This document shows positions 1 to 5,208 of a DNA stretch of 6,021 bases, piece by piece. The number at the start of each line of letters is the position of its first letter. Positions within the stretch are counted from its first letter, which is position 1. Both the position numbers and the translations under genes were made by a program. The stretch is from the NCBI GenBank assembly GCA_023227945.1, contig JALOCC010000076.1, positions 1 through 6,021 on the forward strand. Direction: 5' to 3'. Source of the stretch: Candidatus Omnitrophota bacterium. Its GTDB lineage: Bacteria; Omnitrophota; Gorgyraeia; Duberdicusellales; 4484-171. Under the pieces are notes generated by a model, which worked only from the letters and a program-made list of their open reading frames with translations, searched no databases and was not told the DNA's origin.

Positions 1-778
1 CGGCGGCTACGGTGCCATGAGCGGCAACGTATTCGGCGGGCATTCCGTCGTCCACCAAAACCAAACGACCATTCCAATAGCCGATTGGCAAAGGCTTTTC
101 GATTCCAGTGGCATCAGTGTATTTCAAGAATGTGAGTAGCTTGAGACTTTCCAAATGCGCCGAAACGGCACTGTGCATTACGCACAAAGTAACATTCTTC
201 ATGTTGTCACCACAAGCCTTTTGAGCTACGGTGTTGAGAGAAGAAACGTTTACTTTGTTTGCCGCAAAGCCATCAACGGTACCAGTGGCTTCAGAAATGT
301 CCAGGGTGTGCGAGTTTACGAATTCGAGGCCCTTTCCCGAAGCCATCGAGAAAATGCCATTGAGGATCGAAATAACAGTAGCTTGTTTTTGCTTTGTCCA
401 GAATTTTACGACCTGTTGGGCCACCTGGGAAATGAAATCGACTCCACTCGTGATGTCGAATGTAAAATCACGTTCTGTCCAGCCATGCATACGGCCAAAG
501 ACCGTTACGTCTTGGGACATGGAAGCCAAAGTGTCGGTAGTGATGTCGGTGGCACCGTCGTAGTTGTCCGGCTCGCCCGCGAGAACGCCGTGCATCGGGA
601 TTGACGCAAAAAACGTTCCAGAAGTTGCGGAGAACGCGTCACGCACTTCTTGCGAAGGCGCAAATGCCGCGCTGGCAATGAGTTCGTTCTTTGTGAGGTC
701 GGGGGCAACGAGGCCGGAGTAAACTCCAAAAGCCTCGCTGTTAAAATCTTTACTGTCAAATTTTGCTTTTGCAGTCAT
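1..778 (-). CDS. Phage major capsid protein, HK97-fold type, C terminus off the window
   Basis: This gene encodes the main shell protein of the phage head. The 259 residues visible read without a stop and run off the left edge, so the C terminus is missing. The ATG at 778 has an AAAGGA Shine-Dalgarno site 7 bases upstream. Recognisable stretches are an N-terminal segment with GVYSGLVAP (residues 18-26), an amphipathic stretch QVAQQVVKFWTKQKQATVIS (118-137) leading into ILNGIF (138-143), a strand plus HSA turn (NVTLCVMHSA, 195-204), and GRLVLVDDGMP (237-247). This order resembles the phage coat family typified by Gp13-like capsid proteins; I recognise it by pattern only. The gene follows a GP20-type scaffold by 18 bases, which is the usual scaffold-capsid order and supports the call strongly. 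It is probably co-transcribed with the scaffold. Confidence 0.85.
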   Translation of the reverse strand, partial: MTAKAKFDSKDFNSEAFGVYSGLVAPDLTKNELIASAAFAPSQEVRDAFSATSGTFFASIPMHGVLAGEPDNYDGATDITTDTLASMSQDVTVFGRMHGWTERDFTFDITSGVDFISQVAQQVVKFWTKQKQATVISILNGIFSMASGKGLEFVNSHTLDISEATGTVDGFAANKVNVSSLNTVAQKACGDNMKNVTLCVMHSAVSAHLESLKLLTFLKYTDATGIEKPLPIGYWNGRLVLVDDGMPAEYVAAHGTVAA

Positions 779-796
779 GATAAAATCCTTTGATAA

Positions 797-1393
797 TTAC
801 TTTTTTCCTGCCGCTTCCTGAGCCGCTTTGATGGACTCGTAGGTAGTCGCTGGGAGTTGTGGCTGCGTCCCGTGAGAGGTTACCAGAGCCGCTCCGCGAA
901 AGACTGGAGCAACGGGTGCCGCTGGGGCCGCAGGTTTTGTTTCTTGCTCAAAAAGAAAAGCGTTATCGCCCTTCTTAAATTCTTCGATCTGTTCCGAAAG
1001 TCCCTTCGGATTTCCGTCGTCGTCCCAAGTCACTTTTTCCCAGTCGATCACTGCGCGTACTGCTTTCGAGTTTTTAGCCTTCGAGGCTGCAATTATGGCT
1101 TCGGATCGAACGTCCTGGATCTTTTGTTTGTAATCGGACGCAATTTTCTCTTGCGCTTCGGTGATTTCTGTTACCTTAGCTTTCAAAGATTCATTCTCAG
1201 GGGCGAGCTTTCCAAGTTCTGTGATCTGCTTGTTAAGCCCGTCTATCTGTGTCTTGAGTTCGTTCTTCGCTGTGTTTACCTCATCAAAACGAGCCTTTGG
1301 AATAAAATCTTTCACAGAATTTGTGTGTAATGTGAGGATTTTTTCGGCCTGTTCATCAGAAATACCGAGCGAGATCAGATCTTCTTTTTTCAT
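797..1393 (-). CDS. Phage capsid scaffolding protein, GP20 minor structural family
   Basis: This 198-residue protein probably acts as an internal scaffold that guides capsid assembly and is then removed. It begins MKKEDLISLGISDEQAEKIL, the classic opening of the phage GP20 scaffold family. Residues about 35-105 form a long charged coiled coil rich in Lys, Glu and Gln. A segment around DWEKVTWDDDGNPKGL (117-132) matches the family's conserved region, and an Ala/Pro-rich linker (154-163) leads to the tail. I chose the ATG at 1393 rather than an in-frame start 7 codons upstream because CTGGAG lies 5 bases before it. The capsid gene starts 18 bases downstream. In this family the C terminus often contacts the capsid protein; that is family knowledge, not visible here. 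No protease gene is seen in the window, so how the scaffold is removed is unknown. Confidence 0.88.
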   Translation of the reverse strand: MKKEDLISLGISDEQAEKILTLHTNSVKDFIPKARFDEVNTAKNELKTQIDGLNKQITELGKLAPENESLKAKVTEITEAQEKIASDYKQKIQDVRSEAIIAASKAKNSKAVRAVIDWEKVTWDDDGNPKGLSEQIEEFKKGDNAFLFEQETKPAAPAAPVAPVFRGAALVTSHGTQPQLPATTYESIKAAQEAAGKK

Positions 1394-1421
1394 GTTTTCT
1401 CCAGTAATTATCATTTATTTA

Positions 1422-1436
1422 CGAGGAATGCCCTCG
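1422..1436 (-). promoter_or_regulatory. Small hairpin in the leader of the scaffold gene
   Basis: CGAGG and CCTCG can form a 5-bp stem with a 5-base loop, 29 bases before the scaffold start on the minus strand. No T-run follows on either strand, so it is not a terminator. It could stabilise the 5' end of the scaffold-capsid mRNA or mark a processing point; this is inference. Confidence 0.35.
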
Positions 1437-1437
1437 A

Positions 1438-1450
1438 TTACTTTGTACAA
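1438..1450. repeat. Copy A of a 13-base intergenic repeat, TTACTTTGTACAA
   Basis: An exact 13-base match to 4648-4660. It contains the palindrome TTGTACAA. Both copies lie in the short gap before a leftward structural gene (scaffold here, terS at the other), which suggests a shared promoter or operator element. No good -10/-35 pair could be fitted to it. Confidence 0.5.
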
Positions 1451-1465
1451 CAATATAACTATTTT

Positions 1466-1801
1466 TCATTTGGTGAGCAATTTTTTATTCTTTTTCCACT
1501 CAATCCAACCTAAAATCTTTGATTTAGCATAAAATAATTTTGAACGAACTTTGAGCCCTTTCTCATTCATCAGTTCATAAATTAGTTTGTCTGCAAAATC
1601 TTTTTTCACTCGCTGAGTGCGGTAAAAGAACCTATGGAGGATAAATTCAGTGACGTAACCATGCTTTGTAAAACGATCTATATTCTCGTCTAGCCTGAAT
1701 TTAGACGGCACCACAAACCATCCTTTGTGTGTAAAGAAATGGATCGGTGCGCACAAAGTAATTGAGATGTGGCCTTTTTCATCCGTGAATTGCTGATACA
1801 T
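1466..1801 (-). CDS. Small basic phage protein of unknown function
   Basis: I do not recognise this 111-residue protein. It is probably real: it reads cleanly, lies on the coding strand, and its ATG shares one base with the stop codon of the fibre-like gene (TAATG), a typical arrangement for translational coupling. No strong Shine-Dalgarno site precedes it, consistent with re-initiation after the upstream gene. The sequence is soluble-looking, without membrane segments, and aromatic near the N terminus (IHFFTHKGWFVVPSKF). The C-terminal half is very basic (KGLKVRSKLFYAKSKILGWIEWKKNKK), so it may bind nucleic acid or an acidic virion partner. It occupies the place between terL and scaffold where a portal or head-morphogenesis gene usually sits, but it is far too short to be a portal. 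It may serve the preceding fibre, for example as a chaperone or attachment factor; this is speculation. Confidence 0.6.
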   Translation of the reverse strand: MYQQFTDEKGHISITLCAPIHFFTHKGWFVVPSKFRLDENIDRFTKHGYVTEFILHRFFYRTQRVKKDFADKLIYELMNEKGLKVRSKLFYAKSKILGWIEWKKNKKLLTK

Positions 1802-2727
1802 TAGGATGCCGAAATGTAGGTACCCGTAAAATAAATAAAATCACCAAGAACGAGGTCTGCACCCAGCTTAAGCTCCAATTTAGACGCGTCGGTACTTTCC
1901 TGAAGCAAAACGCACTCGTGGCTCTGCAAGCCCGTTGTGCTGCTTAAATCATGGCTTGAAACAGCAACGAGACCAGCGGGGATAATGGGACGTGGCAATG
2001 CAGCTGTCAAATTGAAAATAGCGCCAGCCACGCCGTCGGGACCCTCGGAATAGACAATGTAGGCGTGAACCGTTACTTTGTTTCCAATTTTTTCGTAGCC
2101 GCCACCTTGAAAAGCGAAAGCACCACCAGCTAGGAGTCCTCCAATCGTAGTCCATGGAGTGAGCATCGAATCTGCAATTTTTAACTCTTGACCAGATCCA
2201 AAATCAAGTCCAGCTCCTGGATTTACCGCTACATTTCCATTTACGTCCAGTGTAATGCCATTTCCAGCCCCAGGCTTGATTGATTCCACTACCCATTTGT
2301 TGCCAGCGATAGCTGTAAGGCGTACATATTCACCCGGCTTGACAAAGTACGTCCGATTACCGTAAATGGCCGTACTGACTATTCTAAGTGGCAAGCAAGT
2401 CAAATCAGAACCGAAATACACCACCAGTTCAGAACCTACGGTGTAATCGGTTGAATTTGGGATAAAGTAACAAACTGAGGTGCCGAATCCGGCAGGCTGT
2501 ACAATGTTAATCGCTTTGATCTGGTGTCCAGCCGCAGTCGTAAGCGTACTCAAGGCCCAATTGTACTCACCAGTAGTCGCACCAGTGTGTGTAGGGCTAA
2601 TCATGCCTGGGAATGGGGAAACGTCCTCTCGGAGGCCAGCAAGTAGGTCTCCATGCGTGTCAATGATTTCATTTACTTTGTCCGTAACGTCAATCGGGAG
2701 TGCATTCGCGAGTTTTGCAATAGCCAT
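1801..2727 (-). CDS. Fibre-like or decoration-type virion protein
   Basis: This 308-residue protein has the look of a phage fibre. The ATG at 2727 is preferred over an in-frame start 6 codons upstream because AAGAGG lies 5 bases before it. An N-terminal region (1-50) with a short helical stretch could be the anchor. Residues about 60-150 are beta-rich. A glycine-rich hinge (about 153-184) carries the GNGITLDVNGNVAV and GAGLDFGSGQELKI pattern typical of trimeric phage fibres. The C-terminal domain (188-308) has GGYEKIGNKVTVHAYI and TAALPRPI, close to the 'kiGn.Vtv ... LP.g.rP' signature of small beta-sandwich fibre tips. It presumably decorates the head or reaches the host surface. Its place directly after terL is unusual, as fibre genes normally follow the tail genes. 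No catalytic motif is visible. The family assignment is by pattern only. Confidence 0.6.
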   Translation of the reverse strand: MAIAKLANALPIDVTDKVNEIIDTHGDLLAGLREDVSPFPGMISPTHTGATTGEYNWALSTLTTAAGHQIKAINIVQPAGFGTSVCYFIPNSTDYTVGSELVVYFGSDLTCLPLRIVSTAIYGNRTYFVKPGEYVRLTAIAGNKWVVESIKPGAGNGITLDVNGNVAVNPGAGLDFGSGQELKIADSMLTPWTTIGGLLAGGAFAFQGGGYEKIGNKVTVHAYIVYSEGPDGVAGAIFNLTAALPRPIIPAGLVAVSSHDLSSTTGLQSHECVLLQESTDASKLELKLGADLVLGDFIYFTGTYISAS

Positions 2728-2775
2728 AGAAACCTCTTTTGTCAAAATATACGTTATTTTTTCGATACAAACTAA

Positions 2776-4032
2776 TCAAAAAGACATGAGATTAGGTTGT
2801 TTAATGCCTAAGAAGCCATACCTGAAAGCGTCCATAGCGTGATTATTTTCGTCCTCTGGTACCCCAGTTGGCACCCCAAAACGATCTCTCGCCATTTGGT
2901 ACAAATTAATTTCAGTTCCAAAATTAACACACCTAGGGTGATAAATTATTTTATAGTTCTGGATCTTCTGGATGCCAAACATAATAGATCCTTTGGTGCA
3001 TTTCTTGGCACTCGTGAGCCCTGCCTCTCGTAGCTCATCAATGCTCTTAGGTTCTGCTGCATCGGCGTGTATTACCTCTTTTCCGTAGCCCATACTGATA
3101 ATCTTTTTAGCGAGCATTTGATTCGTGAGTCCTTTTTCGTATAGCTCATCGAATACATACAAATTCTTTTCATCCTCATCAAGTAGCATACAAATTAATG
3201 CGCTCGGGTCTACTGTGTATCCAAAGTCAAGCCCAAAGCCTGATTTAATGCCAGGCTTACGCCGCAGAGCATCAATGTCGAAAGATCGTTCCTCAAAGTT
3301 GTCGTAAACAAGACCTTCGATAACTCCCCATTCAGCAAGGCCAGCCACACGGTAACGCTTGGGGTTTCGGATTTTCATGTCCTCGAAAACTGCACGGTCA
3401 GCATCGTCCAGAAACTCGTTGCATTCGTATGTGGTCGATAGAGCTAATTTGTTTGCGGTGTTTGGAGTATCGAAAAAACGACGCTTCACGAAATGCTTTT
3501 CATTCCAGGGATTCATAGTCCCGGTAATGCGTTTAAAGAGCGGAGCAGCAACAGCACCACGGATAGACTCGTCCAAAATGTCGAAGTCCTCTTCCCTCGT
3601 TATTTCATATAGCTCCTCAAGCCATGCGAAAGTCAAAGCACCAACATCCACGGAAATTGAAGTCACTTTTAACGGGTCATCTAGACCCCTGAAGAGGATC
3701 TTTTGTCCTGTGGGTATGTATGTCAATTGGAGTGGCGATTTGCTGATGTGCCACCACTGCTCAACGCCTAGCCTACGAATCGCCCAAATTAAATCTGAGT
3801 AGCAAGAATTTTCAAGCGTTCTAAAAACTTTTCGGATAACCAGAGTATTCGACTCTGGATACTGCATCATTTTGACGATGTGCCACAAGGCTGTGGTCTT
3901 ACTTTTTTTGCTTGCCCGCGACCCCTTGACAATGCAATAACGGCCTTGGAAGTGCCAGAAATCGGAGTAGCCAGCACCTACGATAGTTGGTAGGTGTATT
4001 ATTTTTTTTTCTGGTTGATCGCGGACGATCAA
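2776..4032 (-). CDS. terL: Terminase large subunit (packaging ATPase and nuclease)
   Basis: This 418-residue protein is the motor that pumps DNA into the procapsid and cuts it. It resembles the PBSX-type terminases (Terminase_3 with its C-terminal nuclease domain). The ATPase half has a Walker A loop at residues 37-46 (GSRASKKSKT; the usual glycine before the catalytic lysine is a lysine), Walker B at LTFAWLEE (133-140), and the coupling motif ITGTMNP (169-175). The RNase H-like nuclease has likely metal ligands D269 (GFGLDFGYT), D324 (HADAAEPKS) and D401 (NNHAMDAF). Length is normal, so it looks complete. Translation must start at TTG 4032: the first in-frame ATG lies after Walker A, and GAGG sits 7 bases upstream inside the terS end. 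It starts 2 bases after terS. Its residues 9-49 are duplicated in the neighbouring gene at 4712-5080. Confidence 0.95.
   Translation of the reverse strand: MIVRDQPEKKIIHLPTIVGAGYSDFWHFQGRYCIVKGSRASKKSKTTALWHIVKMMQYPESNTLVIRKVFRTLENSCYSDLIWAIRRLGVEQWWHISKSPLQLTYIPTGQKILFRGLDDPLKVTSISVDVGALTFAWLEELYEITREEDFDILDESIRGAVAAPLFKRITGTMNPWNEKHFVKRRFFDTPNTANKLALSTTYECNEFLDDADRAVFEDMKIRNPKRYRVAGLAEWGVIEGLVYDNFEERSFDIDALRRKPGIKSGFGLDFGYTVDPSALICMLLDEDEKNLYVFDELYEKGLTNQMLAKKIISMGYGKEVIHADAAEPKSIDELREAGLTSAKKCTKGSIMFGIQKIQNYKIIYHPRCVNFGTEINLYQMARDRFGVPTGVPEDENNHAMDAFRYGFLGIKQPNLMSF
3883..4005 (-). repeat. TerL N-terminal segment, copy 1 of a 123-base direct duplication
   Basis: This stretch of terL matches 4916-5038 in the same orientation at 111 of 123 positions (12 mismatches by hand count). 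It covers exactly 41 codons, from K9 to W49 of TerL, including the Walker A loop. All but one of the changed codons are synonymous; the exception is K45, which is Q in the other copy. Similarity stops abruptly on the C-terminal side right after the TGG codon. Confidence 0.9.
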
Positions 4033-4034
4033 AA

Positions 4035-4562
4035 TTAGACCTCGGAATCACCCGACAAAACGACAGGTTGAGCGACGCACAAAGGATTCTCTTTCGACCC
4101 GACGGCGTTTTTCTGGAACATCCCGTGCTCCATTCCCAAAAGTTTCAGAGCATCTGTTTTGTCGAATAGCTTTATCTTTACCCCGTCACGTCCTTCAGAA
4201 ACCTCTTTTACCATCGCTAAATCATCTGGCGATAAAGTGCTTGACTCTTTTAAAACAACGCCTGTTGGTCCCCAAGAAACAAAAGTGCTAATGTTTGCAA
4301 GTGCAATCCCTGATAATTCGGTAAGAATCCGGTCTTTTGAAGCATAGGTTTTTACGTCGACGATCTTTCTAGCCTCGGCTAGGTATTCTTGCACATCTTG
4401 GCGGGCTAGGTAACGCTTGCCATACTGTGCCGCGAAGCGGGGCTTTATACCAACGGCTTCGGCGGCTTTCGAGGCTACTCCACAGATAAAGAATTGCCTA
4501 GCAAAGTCAAGGGCTACTTGCTTAGATGCGCTTCGAGTACTTCCTGGCTGTTGTTTTCCCAT
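4035..4562 (-). CDS. terS: Terminase small subunit (DNA recognition)
   Basis: This 175-residue protein should bind the phage packaging site and hand the DNA to TerL. Residues 18-66 (from DFARQFFICGVASKAAEAVG onwards) are an N-terminal helix-turn-helix of the Terminase_2 type, followed by the family's typical QDVQEYLAEARK. The middle probably forms the ring-building region. Near the C terminus, KIKLFDKTDALKLLGMEHGM (129-148) is the usual 'K..al..L' helix that leads to the TerL-contacting tail. I chose ATG 4562: the HTH starts shortly after it, and the upstream in-frame extension is hydrophobic and overlaps intergenic repeats. No Shine-Dalgarno site precedes it, unlike its neighbours; a TATATT box 7 bases ahead of the ATG raises the possibility of a leaderless start. 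It is the first gene after a terminator and overlaps the terL ribosome-binding site at its end. Confidence 0.9.
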   Translation of the reverse strand: MGKQQPGSTRSASKQVALDFARQFFICGVASKAAEAVGIKPRFAAQYGKRYLARQDVQEYLAEARKIVDVKTYASKDRILTELSGIALANISTFVSWGPTGVVLKESSTLSPDDLAMVKEVSEGRDGVKIKLFDKTDALKLLGMEHGMFQKNAVGSKENPLCVAQPVVLSGDSEV

Positions 4563-4568
4563 AAGCAA

Positions 4569-4574
4569 AATATA
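4569..4574 (-). promoter_or_regulatory. Possible -10 box of the terS promoter
   Basis: TATATT on the minus strand lies 6 bases before the terS ATG, so a transcript would begin at or next to the start codon. A promoter is needed here because a strong terminator lies just upstream (4658-4684). The -35 region is not convincing (GTTATT at 17-base spacing), so the exact box is uncertain. The same TATATTTTG string also precedes the fibre-like gene (about 2742-2750). Confidence 0.3.
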
Positions 4575-4629
4575 ACATTTTACAACACGAAAATAACTAC
4601 AAAGCAACAGAATCCAACACTTTGCAACA
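4574..4629. repeat. Helically phased AACA motifs before terS
   Basis: On the plus strand AACA (or AACT) begins at 4574, 4584, 4595 (AACT), 4606, 4616 and 4626, intervals of 10, 11, 11, 10 and 10 bases. This averages 10.4 bases, one turn of B-DNA, so all six motifs face the same side of the helix. A further AACG at 4639 is slightly out of phase. On the coding strand the unit is TGTTG plus five variable bases. The setting, directly before terS, suits a TerS wrapping or packaging site, an operator array, or an intrinsic bend. Function is inference; the phasing is seen directly. Confidence 0.65.
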
Positions 4630-4647
4630 ATTACATACAACGTCGTG

Positions 4648-4660
4648 TTACTTTGTACAA
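4648..4660. repeat. Copy B of the 13-base intergenic repeat, TTACTTTGTACAA
   Basis: Exact copy of 1438-1450. Here the palindrome extends to TTTGTACAAA and runs into the T-tract of the terminator at 4658-4684. It lies about 90 bases before the terS start. Confidence 0.5.
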
Positions 4661-4684
4661 AAAAAAGCCCACCGAAGTGGACTT
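4658..4684 (-). terminator. Rho-independent terminator with UUCG tetraloop
   Basis: On the minus strand AAGTCCAC and GTGGGCTT pair in an 8-bp stem (one G-U pair) closed by a TTCG tetraloop, followed by a run of T. The TTCG loop is an exceptionally stable cap and the T-run is on the same strand, so this is a convincing terminator for leftward transcription. It lies 27 bases after the chimera gene and separates it from terS, so terS-terL must have its own promoter or depend on antitermination. Confidence 0.88.
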
Positions 4685-4711
4685 AGTTTGTGAGTAAGCG
4701 TCAAGCCGTCA

Positions 4712-5080
4712 TCATAGTTTCAGGTTCGCCCGCGTCGCAGGAAGCCAGTAGGCGCATCCTTTAGGCTTGATTTTCCAGTCTTTTTTCGGCCCTCTTAAAA
4801 TAGCGGCACCATTCCCCGCAGACCACCATGCCTTAATTTTCTCTTGGCTTGCAATCTCGCTATCCTGTTTAGAATACAAATTATTTTTATAATAATTCGT
4901 CAATTTTTCTTTGACCCACAAAGCTGTTGTTTGGCTTTTCTTACTTGCCCGCGACCCCTTGACAATGCAATAACGGCCCTGGAAGTGCCAGAAGTCGGAG
5001 TAACCAGCACCCACGATAGTGGGTAGGTGTATTATTTTGTGTGCACTGCGCTGCTGCTCTTCCGTGAGTTTCTGTACCAT
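4712..5080 (-). CDS. Truncated TerL look-alike with an unrelated C-terminal tail
   Basis: This 122-residue protein is a chimera. Residues 15-55 match TerL residues 9-49 with one difference (Q50 for K45) and include the whole Walker A loop. The 14-residue start and the 67-residue tail (56-122) are not TerL-like. The tail is rich in Lys, Trp, Gly and Tyr, with no family that I recognise. Walker B, the coupling motif and the nuclease are absent, so it cannot package DNA alone. ATG 5080 is chosen because GAGG lies 8 bases upstream; an extension to 5161 would use TTG and run through a structured leader. The near absence of amino-acid change against many silent changes suggests that both copies were kept as protein, or recent exchange between them. 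It could be a decoy, a regulator that joins TerL, or a remnant of a recombined terminase. It ends before a terminator. Confidence 0.65.
   Translation of the reverse strand: MVQKLTEEQQRSAHKIIHLPTIVGAGYSDFWHFQGRYCIVKGSRASKKSQTTALWVKEKLTNYYKNNLYSKQDSEIASQEKIKAWWSAGNGAAILRGPKKDWKIKPKGCAYWLPATRANLKL
4916..5038 (-). repeat. TerL N-terminal segment, copy 2 of the 123-base direct duplication
   Basis: Same-orientation copy of 3883-4005, offset 1033 bases, 111 of 123 bases identical. The similarity begins at the AAAATAATACACC string and stops after the TGG codon; the flanks on both sides differ. Confidence 0.9.
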
Positions 5081-5111
5081 GCTTGTTACCTCGTAGTTGC
5101 ATTGTGACTCA

Positions 5112-5164
5112 GCATTGTTGTGGGTGCCCGGGGATAAACCAGACACCCACGTTATCCACAATGC
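5112..5164 (-). promoter_or_regulatory. Structured leader element with nested stems and possible alternative pairing
   Basis: In minus-strand RNA an outer 7-bp stem (5158-5164 with 5112-5118) encloses a 12-bp stem (5139-5150 with 5120-5131) with a 7-base loop. Two pairs of the inner stem are G-U in minus-strand RNA but would be A-C mismatches in plus-strand RNA, so the structure fits a leftward transcript better. The bulge GGATAA (5152-5157) is also complementary to the loop TTATCC (5132-5137). Both pairings cannot form fully together because there is no linker, so a switch between two states is possible. No T-run follows. It sits 32 bases before the chimera start codon and may control its translation. 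Confidence 0.5.
5152..5160 (+). promoter_or_regulatory. Perfect DnaA box
   Basis: TTATCCACA equals the strongest known DnaA-binding 9-mer of bacterial origins. A second TTATCC core lies inverted at 5132-5137 with a poor remainder. A single box is not an origin. It may let host DnaA bind here, or it may be chance, since it is also part of the stem-loop described at 5112-5164. Confidence 0.5.
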
Positions 5165-5208
5165 GTGAGGATGGTAGGAAGATATAAAAATTCAGGACGA
5201 CGTGCAAC

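Noticed and set aside
155..604. Plus-strand open frame of 149 codons
   Set aside because: It lies opposite the capsid gene, has no ribosome-binding site or family resemblance, and its existence is explained by the codon pattern of the real gene.
857..1330. Plus-strand open frame of 157 codons opposite the scaffold
   Set aside because: Low-complexity, Phe/Arg/Leu-rich translation in the shadow of a clear GP20-type scaffold gene.
1422..1436. Terminator before the scaffold gene
   Set aside because: The 5-bp stem has no T-run on either strand.
2738..2760. Bacteroidetes-type promoter (TAnnTTTG)
   Set aside because: TATATTTTG before the fibre gene and terS is one base off the consensus spacing, and the ubiquitous Shine-Dalgarno sites argue against that host group.
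2480..2842. Plus-strand open frame of 120 codons
   Set aside because: Opposes the fibre-like gene and the terL end; no initiation signal.
3359..3802. Plus-strand open frame of 147 codons opposite terL
   Set aside because: Antisense shadow of terL; Ser-rich translation without a recognisable domain.
4563..4640. 26-codon N-terminal extension of TerS
   Set aside because: It would be a hydrophobic leader that overlaps the phased repeats; TerS proteins act in the cytoplasm and begin close to the HTH.
4711..4760. tRNA-like GGTTCG string
   Set aside because: No acceptor stem, anticodon arm or matching T-arm could be built, and the bases fall inside the chimera reading frame.
4712..4915. Group I intron, intein or homing endonuclease that splits terL
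   Set aside because: The downstream terL is complete and has its own N terminus; the tail shows no HNH, LAGLIDADG or GIY-YIG motif, and no splice-like boundaries were found.
5081..5161. 27-codon N-terminal extension of the TerL-like chimera
   Set aside because: It would start at TTG without a good Shine-Dalgarno site and run through the stem-loop; ATG 5080 has a GAGG site.
5112..5164. Fully formed H-type pseudoknot
   Set aside because: Zero and one-base linkers cannot span a 6-bp and a 12-bp stem, so the two pairings are treated as alternatives.
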